The notes under the pieces were generated by a model, which worked only from the letters and a program-made list of their open reading frames with translations, ran no database searches and was not told where the DNA came from. A DNA stretch of 5,083 nucleotides. Origin: 66-474 sp035547895 (GTDB lineage: Bacteria; Pseudomonadota; Gammaproteobacteria; Xanthomonadales; Rhodanobacteraceae). Positions within the stretch are counted from its first letter, which is position 1. Each line of letters begins with the position of its first letter. The position numbers and the translations under genes were made by a program. Shown piece after piece: positions 1-4,550 of the stretch. The stretch lies in assembly GCA_035547895.1 (NCBI GenBank), contig DASZTT010000149.1, positions 1 through 5,083 of the forward strand. Reading direction: 5' to 3'.

Positions 1-405
1 CGGCTGGTGGATCATGATGCGCGAATTCGGCAGCGCGAAACGCTTGCCCTTGGCGCCGGCCATCAGCAACAGCGACGCGGCACTGCTCGCCTGACCGACG
101 CACATGGTGCTGACGTCCGGCTTGATGAACTGCATGGTGTCATAGATCGCCAGACCCGAAGACACCACGCCGCCCGGACTGTTGATGTAGAACTGGATGT
201 CCTTGTCCGGGTTCTCCGACTCCAGGAACAGCATCTGCGCCATCACGACGTTGGCGACGTTGTCGTCGATCGGCCCGACCAGGAAGATGATGCGTTCCTT
301 CAGCAGCCGCGAATAGATGTCGAACGAACGCTCGCCGCGCGAGGTCTGCTCGACCACGATCGGAACCAGGTTGAGGTTGCGGGTTTCCTGCGTTTCGCGC
401 TGCAT
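1..405 (-). CDS. clpP: ATP-dependent Clp protease proteolytic subunit ClpP (partial, 3' end off the left edge)
   Basis: ClpP is the serine peptidase core of the cytoplasmic ClpXP/ClpAP protease, which degrades unfolded, ssrA-tagged and regulatory proteins. The visible 135 codons cover the N-terminal two thirds of a protein usually near 200 residues. Readable landmarks are LVPIVVEQTSRGERSFDIYS (residues 13-32), IFLVGPIDD (40-48), YINSPGGVV (73-81), GQASSAAS around the nucleophile (104-111) and LPNSRIMIHQP (125-135). The catalytic Ser is S108 and the catalytic His is H133; the catalytic Asp would lie outside the window. The ATG at 405 follows a GGAGA ribosome site (411-415 on the + strand) at normal spacing. 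clpP starts 37 bases after the tig stop on the same strand, the usual tig–clpP–clpX–lon order, so co-transcription is likely. Oddity: the usual AASMGA around the nucleophile reads ASSAAS here. Identity is firm. Confidence 0.97.
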   Translation of the reverse strand, partial: MQRETQETRNLNLVPIVVEQTSRGERSFDIYSRLLKERIIFLVGPIDDNVANVVMAQMLFLESENPDKDIQFYINSPGGVVSSGLAIYDTMQFIKPDVSTMCVGQASSAASLLLMAGAKGKRFALPNSRIMIHQP

Positions 406-442
406 GGTGTTCTCCGGATGATGGCGGCTGGGCCGCGCTGCT

Positions 443-1750
443 TCAATTCGCGGTGTTCTGCGGATGCATCACCTCGTCGAAGCTCAGGTTCACTTCCGTG
501 GTATCGGCGTGGTCCGCCACCCATTCGGAAACCTGGTCTTCGAGCACGGCGGTCCGCACGTTGTCCATCATCTGGGGGTTGTTGCGATAGAGTTCAACGA
601 CCTGCTCGGGTTCCTCGTAGGTCGATGCGATCTTGGCGATGCGCTCGGTGACCTTGCGGTTGTCCACGCGCAGGTTGTTGCTCTGGGCGATCTGGCGCAG
701 CAGCAGGCCGGCGATCACGCGCTGGTGCGCGATCGGCAGCGCCGCTTCCATCGCCGCGGCCGGAATCGACTGTTCGCCCGAAAGGCCCGGCATCGCCGAG
801 CGCACCAGCGATTCGGCTTCGGCGCGTTCCAGCACCTTCGGCACGTCCACGTCGGCGTAGGTGGCGGCCAGCTTGCTGCCGACCTCGTTGCGCAGGCGGG
901 CGCGCAATGCATTTTCGAGTTCACGCTCGAGGTTGGCCCGGACTTCCTTGCGGAAGGTCTCGGGCGAGCCATCCGCGATGCCGAAATTGCGGATGAATTC
1001 CGCATCCACTTCCGGCATGTGCGGAGCCTGCACTTCGCCGATGCGCAGCTCCACCTTCGCCTGCCTCGCGGCCAGTTGGGGGATCGGGAACGTCGGCGGA
1101 AACTCCACGTCGAACGACAGTTCCTCACCCGCCTTGTGGCCCTTGAGGGCGCCGTCGAAAGCGGCCAGCGCGGTGTTGCCGCCGATCACCGTGGCGGCAC
1201 GCTCACGGCCTTCGGCCGGGTGCCGGAAACCCTCCGCCTGCGCGACGTAGTCGACGATCACCATGTCCCCGTCCGCGGCGGCGCGATCGACCTTCTGGAA
1301 GGTGCGGCGCTGCGCGCGCAGGGTTTCGATCATGTTGTCGACGTCGGACTCGCCCACTTCGGCTTTCGGACGATCGATCTTGAGGATGCCGACATCGACC
1401 GTCGGCAGGTCAGGCATCACTTCGAAGGTCGCCGTGTAGGCGATCTCGCCATCCTGAGGCTTGCCGTCGGTATCGATATTGGGGTTCGCGACCGGCTGCA
1501 GGTTCTGCTGCTGCACGGCCTCGCGGAAGGTGCTGCCGATCAGGTCGGAAAGCGCCTCGCCGCGCACCTGGTCGCCATAGCGCTGCTCGATGACCTTGAC
1601 CGGCACCTTGCCGGGGCGGAAACCCTTCAGGCGCACGTTGCGGCCGAGTTCGGAAATGCGCTGGCGCACCTTGGATTCGAACTGCTCGGCGGGAAACTTG
1701 ACGGTCAGCTTGCGCTCGAGCTTGCCGACGTTTTCCAGGGAAACTTGCAT
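443..1750 (-). CDS. tig: Trigger factor, ribosome-associated chaperone
   Basis: Trigger factor binds ribosomal protein L23 at the exit tunnel and shields nascent chains; many members also have prolyl isomerase activity. The 435-residue product matches the usual length (432 in E. coli). Domains in order: N-terminal ribosome-binding domain (about 1-115) with signature loop GFRPGKVP at 43-50; FKBP-like domain (about 160-243) containing FDGALKGHKAGEELSFDVEF (198-217); C-terminal helical chaperone domain (about 245-435) with EFIRNFGIADGS (251-262) and IASTYEEPEQVVELYRNNPQ (374-393), a stretch I associate with Xanthomonadales. I chose the ATG at 1750 because AGGAG lies five bases upstream (1756-1760 on the + strand) and MQVSLENVGKLERKL is a standard family start; an in-frame ATG at 1789 would add 13 unconserved residues. 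The isomerase pocket looks altered: the usual IPGFE-type segment reads LAAFD. clpP follows 37 bases downstream. Confidence 0.97.
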   Translation of the reverse strand: MQVSLENVGKLERKLTVKFPAEQFESKVRQRISELGRNVRLKGFRPGKVPVKVIEQRYGDQVRGEALSDLIGSTFREAVQQQNLQPVANPNIDTDGKPQDGEIAYTATFEVMPDLPTVDVGILKIDRPKAEVGESDVDNMIETLRAQRRTFQKVDRAAADGDMVIVDYVAQAEGFRHPAEGRERAATVIGGNTALAAFDGALKGHKAGEELSFDVEFPPTFPIPQLAARQAKVELRIGEVQAPHMPEVDAEFIRNFGIADGSPETFRKEVRANLERELENALRARLRNEVGSKLAATYADVDVPKVLERAEAESLVRSAMPGLSGEQSIPAAAMEAALPIAHQRVIAGLLLRQIAQSNNLRVDNRKVTERIAKIASTYEEPEQVVELYRNNPQMMDNVRTAVLEDQVSEWVADHADTTEVNLSFDEVMHPQNTAN

Positions 1751-1859
1751 GGTGGCTCCTGACGGTCGATGCGCGCCCTGCGCATCCACAGTTGTTACGA
1801 AGCGGCTGCCGCCTCGGCAAGCAGCCGGTGGAATCCATGGACCGGCCGCGGGCGCTCCG
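1751..1859 (-). promoter_or_regulatory. tRNA-Leu/tig intergenic leader with two hairpins and a weak promoter candidate
   Basis: This gap separates the tRNA cluster from tig. It holds two perfect 7-bp inverted repeats. The distal one pairs 1803-1809 with 1821-1827 (CGGCTGC/GCAGCCG, 11-base loop). The proximal one pairs 1768-1774 with 1780-1786 (GATGCGC/GCGCATC, 5-base loop) and ends seven bases before the tig ribosome site. Neither is followed by a T run, so they are not textbook intrinsic terminators; they may protect the tRNA 3' end or structure the tig leader. A weak sigma70-like pair on the minus strand, TTGCCG (1815-1820) and TAACAA (1792-1797) with a 17-base spacer, could give tig its own start near 1785. 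The repeats are seen directly; the functions are inferred. Confidence 0.4.
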
Positions 1860-1944
1860 TGGTGCGAAAGGCGGGACTCGAACCCGCACGGGTTGCCCCA
1901 CTGGAACCTAAATCCAGCGCGTCTGCCAGTTCCGCCACTTTCGC
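1860..1944 (-). tRNA. tRNA-Leu, anticodon UAG
   Basis: The minus strand reads a full class II tRNA. The acceptor stem GCGAAAG (1938-1944) pairs with CTTTCGC (1864-1870). The D arm is present. The anticodon stem CTGGA/TCCAG encloses loop TTTAGGT with anticodon TAG at 1908-1910. A long variable arm typical of leucine tRNAs and a T arm with GGTTCGAGTCC complete it. The discriminator is A (1863) and CCA is encoded (1860-1862). It reads CUA codons and, by wobble, probably other CUN codons. It is the last of three co-oriented tRNAs before tig. Confidence 0.97.
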
Positions 1945-1978
1945 GATGCCGCCGGTCCCGATTATGCGCAGCAAGAAA

Positions 1979-2054
1979 TGGTGGGCCGTGTAGGACTCGA
2001 ACCTACGACCAAGAGATTAAGAGTCTCCTGCTCTACCAACTGAGCTAACGGCCC
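1979..2054 (-). tRNA. tRNA-Lys, anticodon CUU
   Basis: The acceptor stem GGGCCGT (2048-2054) pairs with ACGGCCC (1983-1989). The D arm is GCTCAGTTGGTAGAGC. The anticodon stem GGAGA/TCTCT encloses loop CTCTTAA, giving anticodon CTT at 2019-2021. The T loop is TTCGAGT. The discriminator is A (1982) and CCA is encoded (1979-1981). It resembles the E. coli tRNA-Lys body, but with a C at position 34 it reads only AAG, the lysine codon favoured in a high-GC genome; a second, UUU-type tRNA-Lys must exist elsewhere for AAA. It sits 34 bases from tRNA-Leu and 24 from tRNA-His, fitting one polycistronic precursor. Confidence 0.97.
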
Positions 2055-2078
2055 GCAAACCCTGCATTGTACAAAAAC

Positions 2079-2155
2079 TGGGGTGGATGATGGGACTCGA
2101 ACCCACGACAACCGGAATCACAATCCGGGACTCTAACCAGCTGAGCTACATCCAC
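2079..2155 (-). tRNA. tRNA-His, anticodon GUG
   Basis: The acceptor stem GTGGATG (2149-2155) pairs with CATCCAC (2083-2089). The discriminator is C (2082) and CCA is encoded (2079-2081). The anticodon stem CCGGA/TCCGG encloses loop TTGTGAT with anticodon GTG at 2119-2121. The base before the acceptor stem (2156) is G, so the extra G-1 required by histidyl-tRNA synthetase is encoded opposite C73, as in E. coli. Extend to 2156 if G-1 is counted. Its 5' half and upstream leader are repeated 108 bases further upstream as a broken copy. Confidence 0.97.
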
Positions 2156-2181
2156 CACTGAAACGTTTTCGGCGAACCATC
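2136..2181. repeat. Direct repeat copy 1: 5' half of tRNA-His plus its leader
   Basis: This is the copy inside and just upstream of the intact tRNA-His gene. 40 bases (2136-2175) are identical to 2244-2283; after one mismatch (A2176 versus G2284) identity resumes for five more bases. The repeat covers the tRNA D arm and 5' acceptor strand plus about 26 bases of leader, including the near-palindrome GAAAACGTTTC on the minus strand. Confidence 0.9.
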
Positions 2182-2235
2182 CATGGTGTGCCCTCCAGTC
2201 GGCATCCATGCCTCCTCCTCATGCCTCGCGCGCTC

Positions 2236-2289
2236 GGCACTCGACCAGCTGAGCTACATCCACCACTGAAACGTTTTCGGCGAGCCATC
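2236..2289 (-). pseudogene. Truncated tRNA-His copy (5' half only) with duplicated leader
   Basis: This is the second copy of the repeat, at 2244-2289, offset by 108 bases. The tRNA-like part reads from 2263 toward lower coordinates: acceptor strand GTGGATG, then TAGCTCAGCTGGTCGAG, a plausible D arm. The sequence then departs from tRNA-His near nucleotide 26: there is no anticodon stem-loop, no T arm and no matching CATCCAC strand in the following 80 bases. It therefore cannot fold as a tRNA and is a remnant. It lies upstream of the intact gene in the direction of transcription, so it may be transcribed within the same precursor. Origin by local tandem duplication followed by loss of the 3' half, or by a past recombination event, is inference. 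Confidence 0.75.
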
Positions 2290-2323
2290 ATCTGCGGCCC
2301 GCGCTTCACCAAGCGAGCCGGCA

Positions 2324-2352
2324 ATTTTCATCGACCCGCCCGAAACTTGCAA
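2324..2352 (-). promoter_or_regulatory. Candidate promoter of the His–Lys–Leu tRNA cluster
   Basis: On the minus strand TTGCAA (2347-2352) is separated by exactly 17 bases from GAAAAT (2324-2329), matching four of six positions of each sigma70 consensus hexamer. It would start transcription near 2317, upstream of the broken tRNA-His copy and all three tRNAs. The spacing is good but the hexamers are imperfect. There are no data beyond the sequence. Confidence 0.3.
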
Positions 2353-2371
2353 GCACAAGAGCACGGACCGA

Positions 2372-2400
2372 TTGCTTCACCCTCGCGCCTGCGCTAGTTT
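2372..2400 (+). promoter_or_regulatory. Candidate xseB promoter giving a leaderless transcript
   Basis: TTGCTT (2372-2377) and TAGTTT (2395-2400) are 17 bases apart. TAGTTT keeps the three most conserved -10 positions (TA...T). Six bases separate it from the A of the xseB ATG at 2407, so +1 would fall on the start codon itself. No Shine-Dalgarno sequence is visible upstream of that ATG, consistent with leaderless translation. Both hexamers are weak (three of six each). Confidence 0.35.
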
Positions 2401-2406
2401 GCGCGG

Positions 2407-2682
2407 ATGTCCCGCCCCTCCTCCAAGACCCCGGCCGACGCGGCGAACGCCTCGCCTGTCGCCGAGTTCGAGCAGTCCCTGGCCGAGCTCGAGGCGCTGG
2501 TGGCGAAGATGGAGAGCGGGGAGCAGAATCTGGATGAATCGCTGCGCGCATTCGAGCGCGGCATTGCGCTCTACCGCCAATGCCAGGCAGCTCTGGAACA
2601 GGCGGATGCAAGGGTCAAGCTGCTGCTCGACCCCGAGCACCCGGAATCGAGCCAGCCGTTTGCGCCGGACGACGAGCCCTGA
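2407..2682 (+). CDS. xseB: Exodeoxyribonuclease VII small subunit
   Basis: XseB is the small subunit of exonuclease VII; several copies bind one XseA large subunit to form a cytoplasmic enzyme that degrades single-stranded DNA from both ends into oligonucleotides, acting in repair. The product is 91 residues (80 in E. coli). A low-complexity head (1-18) is followed by the family core: FEQSLAELEALVAKMESG (21-38), then LDESLRAFERGIALYRQCQ (42-60) and LEQADARVKLLL (63-74), two long helices that pair as a hairpin. The C-terminal QPFAPDDE (83-90) matches the PFTPDNE ending of the E. coli protein. No ribosome site precedes the ATG at 2407; no better in-frame start exists before the conserved core. 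In many gammaproteobacteria xseB leads ispA and dxs; here it stands alone, facing a convergent unrelated gene. Confidence 0.93.
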   Translation: MSRPSSKTPADAANASPVAEFEQSLAELEALVAKMESGEQNLDESLRAFERGIALYRQCQAALEQADARVKLLLDPEHPESSQPFAPDDEP

Positions 2683-2688
2683 CGCGAT

Positions 2689-2719
2689 TCGGGCGCGCCG
2701 GAATGCCGGACGCGCCCGA
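2689..2719. terminator. GC-rich hairpin between convergent xseB and the DUF4870 gene
   Basis: Left arm 2689-2701 (TCGGGCGCGCCGG) pairs with right arm 2706-2719 through 13 base pairs, with one bulged A at 2710 and an AATG loop (2702-2705). It begins six bases after the xseB stop and lies between convergent genes, the expected place for a shared terminator. No T run follows on either strand, so it is not a canonical intrinsic terminator; it may act as a 3' stabilising structure or with Rho. The rest of the gap (2720-2780) holds only short imperfect inverted repeats built on CCATG/CATGG and ATCCCAT/ATGGGAT. Confidence 0.55.
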
Positions 2720-2780
2720 TCATGGATCCCATATCAACAACGCCCGTCCATGGGCTCGCATGGGATGGATGCAGCTGTAC

Positions 2781-3230
2781 TCACTTGACCAGACGCAGCG
2801 CGAACGGATAGCGATAGGCCACGCCTTCGTTGGACTTGATCGCCGCGATGATGATGAACACCAGCGCCGCGATGCCGATGATGATCATCAAAGGTCCGGC
2901 AATCAGGAAGCCGATGCCCAGCGTGGCGAATCCAAGGATCGCGAGGATCACGAAAATGATCGTGATCGTGATGTTGAAGTTCAGCGCTTCCTTGGCCTGG
3001 TCATTCACGAACGGCATGGTGTCCTTTTTCACCAGCCAGATGATCAGCGGGCCGAGGAACCAGCCCCAGCCACCCACCCAGCCGGTGACCAGACCACCCA
3101 GCAGCGCCGACAAGTGCGCGAACATCGCCCACTGGCGTTCTTCGGCGGTGGGCGCACCCGCAGGTGGCGGCGGTGCTCCGGTGGGGGACGAAGACGTCGG
3201 CGGTGTCACGGATTCCGGTGGAACACTCAT
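2781..3230 (-). CDS. DUF4870 domain small membrane protein
   Basis: The product is a 149-residue inner-membrane protein of the DUF4870 family, which is Tic20-like in topology; its molecular role is unknown. The head (4-27) is Pro/Ser/Thr-rich and probably disordered. The family block begins at ERQWAMFAHLSALLGG (31-46), runs through FLGPLIIWLVKKD (58-70) and FVNDQAKEALNFNITI (74-89), and ends at IKSNEGVAYRYPFALRLVK (131-149). Hydrophobic segments at about 42-67, 88-110 and 111-130 suggest three or so membrane helices. The ATG at 3230 has a strong GAGGGAGAG ribosome site (3236-3244 on the + strand). It is co-oriented with the DUF1501 gene but 97 bases downstream of it, with its own candidate promoter in the gap. 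No function is inferred. Confidence 0.88.
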   Translation of the reverse strand: MSVPPESVTPPTSSSPTGAPPPPAGAPTAEERQWAMFAHLSALLGGLVTGWVGGWGWFLGPLIIWLVKKDTMPFVNDQAKEALNFNITITIIFVILAILGFATLGIGFLIAGPLMIIIGIAALVFIIIAAIKSNEGVAYRYPFALRLVK

Positions 3231-3275
3231 GGCTGCTCTCCCTCAAACAGTGGTGGACGTACGGACCGCGCGATG

Positions 3276-3304
3276 ACTCTCGCCCTGTCCGGGGCGCCTG
3301 TCAA
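3276..3304 (-). promoter_or_regulatory. Candidate promoter of the DUF4870 gene
   Basis: On the minus strand a perfect -35 TTGACA (3299-3304) is followed after 17 bases by GAGAGT (3276-3281), a poor -10 matching three of six positions. It would start transcription near 3269, about 40 bases before the ATG at 3230. The perfect -35 is striking in GC-rich sequence, but the weak -10 keeps this tentative. The same gap holds a 5-bp hairpin (3308-3321) after the DUF1501 stop. Confidence 0.35.
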
Positions 3305-3327
3305 GCGTCGCCCATTGGCGAGGAAAA

Positions 3328-4548
3328 TCACACTGCAACGCGTGCCGGACCCACCAAGCCACCGAGCGGTTCCGCCGCCGCGCTGCCGGGGAAAACGCGC
3401 GACTCCAGGAGTGATTCCGGAACGCCCAGGTGCGCCGCCAGCACGCCCTTGAACACCGAACGGAAATCGGTGGTCGCGTGCACATCGCGATCCTGGTAAA
3501 GCTCGCCTGAACCGATCCCGGGCCAACGGCCCGCGACGCGTCCGCCGCGCAACGCGCCGCCCGCGAGGAACATCGAACCGCCGGTGCCGTGATCGGTGCC
3601 GCCGGTGCCGTTGACGCGCGCGGTGCGCCCGAACTCGGTGGCGACGACCACGATCGTGCGGCCCCACATCGCGCCGATCGATTGATGGAATGCCTTCAGG
3701 CCCGCATCGAGTTCGCTGATCTTGCGCGTGACGATCGCGGCCTCGTTGGCATGCGTGTCCCAGCCGTCGTCTTCGACGAAAGCGACGCGCGGCCCATCGC
3801 GCTTGCCCATGAAACCGCCAGCCGCGGCCATCATGACTGGCAGTCCTCCGGCTTGTCTCTTGCCGGATTTCCCGCCCGCCACCATTCCGGCTCCGGGTTT
3901 GAGGCTACTCCCGGGCACGGACATGCCGGCCTGCTGCGCCACTGCGCGAGCGAACGGCGCAGCCAGGCGCGTGTCCGCCGCGTACAGCGGTTGCAGGCGC
4001 TGCAACAGGATAGGGTTCACCTCCGTCGGCAACGGCGGCGACCAGGTTTCCACTTTTGCGCTGCCGCGCATCGTCAACGGCATCACCGCCGCGCAAGCCA
4101 GGCCATCCACACCCGGCATGCATGCGATGCAGCGGTTCAACCAGCCGGTCTGCGCGCCATCCGGTTTCGCGGTGCCGTTCTCCACGCAGTTCTGTGCCTG
4201 GAAATGCGAGCGGCCCCAGTACGGCGGCGCCGCCGCGACCACCGGCATGAACTGGCCTTGCGCGTACAACTGCGCGGCATAGTCGAACGACGGATGCAGC
4301 GCGAATACGTCGTCGAGCTTGTGCGCGGGCTTTGCGGCCGAGGGCGACAATGCGAGTGCGCCGCGGATCGCCCGATAACCCGGATCGCCATACGGCGGCA
4401 CCGATTCAAGTCCGTCCAGTCCACCGCGCAGCAACACGAACAGGAAGCGCGAGTCGGAACCGGTCGCGGCGAACGTCAGCTTTGGCCAGATCACCAGCGT
4501 GGCGGCGCCGATCGCCGTGTTCGCGAGAAACTGGCGACGGGTGGGCAT
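3328..4548 (-). CDS. DUF1501 family protein, Tat-exported
   Basis: The 406-residue product begins with a twin-arginine signal: TRRQFLAN (3-10), a hydrophobic stretch to about 22 and a likely cleavage after TFA (25-27), so it is probably exported folded to the periplasm or beyond. DUF1501 proteins belong to the alkaline phosphatase/sulfatase-like superfamily, but no substrate is established. Family landmarks are LLRGGLDGLE (39-48), RSHFQAQNCVENG (113-125), EDDGWDTHAN (259-268), TEFGRTARVNGTGGTDHGTG (304-323) and GRWPG (340-344), then TTDFRSVFKGVLAAHLGVPE (359-378). The Asp/His residues in GWDTH and TDHG are candidate metal ligands. A Gly/Lys-rich stretch (about 211-247) looks like a linker. 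Four cysteines (121, 140, 143, 152) remain in the predicted mature protein. The ATG at 4548 sits two bases after the DUF1800 stop, with GGAGGG (4556-4561) inside that gene's end, so translation is probably coupled. Confidence 0.93.
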   Translation of the reverse strand: MPTRRQFLANTAIGAATLVIWPKLTFAATGSDSRFLFVLLRGGLDGLESVPPYGDPGYRAIRGALALSPSAAKPAHKLDDVFALHPSFDYAAQLYAQGQFMPVVAAAPPYWGRSHFQAQNCVENGTAKPDGAQTGWLNRCIACMPGVDGLACAAVMPLTMRGSAKVETWSPPLPTEVNPILLQRLQPLYAADTRLAAPFARAVAQQAGMSVPGSSLKPGAGMVAGGKSGKRQAGGLPVMMAAAGGFMGKRDGPRVAFVEDDGWDTHANEAAIVTRKISELDAGLKAFHQSIGAMWGRTIVVVATEFGRTARVNGTGGTDHGTGGSMFLAGGALRGGRVAGRWPGIGSGELYQDRDVHATTDFRSVFKGVLAAHLGVPESLLESRVFPGSAAAEPLGGLVGPARVAV

Positions 4549-4550
4549 GA

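Noticed and set aside
424..436. Hairpin GCGGC/GCCGC between tig and clpP as a terminator
   Set aside because: Only 5 bp with a 3-base loop and no T run, inside a 37-base gap of a known operon; more likely chance in GC-rich sequence.
464..1762. Long open frame of 432 codons on the + strand opposite tig
   Set aside because: It mirrors the high-GC codon bias of tig, is His/Leu/Arg-rich with no recognisable domain, and tig itself is unmistakable. The same holds for the + frame at 7-651 opposite clpP.
1751..1789. Upstream in-frame ATG at 1789 as the tig start
   Set aside because: Adds 13 residues not seen in the family, while the ATG at 1750 has AGGAG at ideal spacing and a conserved N-terminus.
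2136..2289. Two-copy repeat considered as a CRISPR fragment
   Set aside because: Only two copies, with the repeat derived from tRNA sequence and a spacer of 62 bases; no array and no cas genes.
2133..2324. Minus-strand open frame with a repeated 13-residue peptide (RRKRFSGGCSSAG twice)
   Set aside because: The peptide repeat is only the translation of the duplicated tRNA-His leader and 5' half, and the frame runs into the tRNA gene; not a protein.
2188..2397. Plus-strand open frame of 69 codons in the tRNA-to-xseB gap
   Set aside because: Overlaps the tRNA remnant and promoter region and has no recognisable family motif.
3308..3321. Hairpin TCGCC/GGCGA after the DUF1501 stop as a terminator
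   Set aside because: Five base pairs and no T run; too weak to call.
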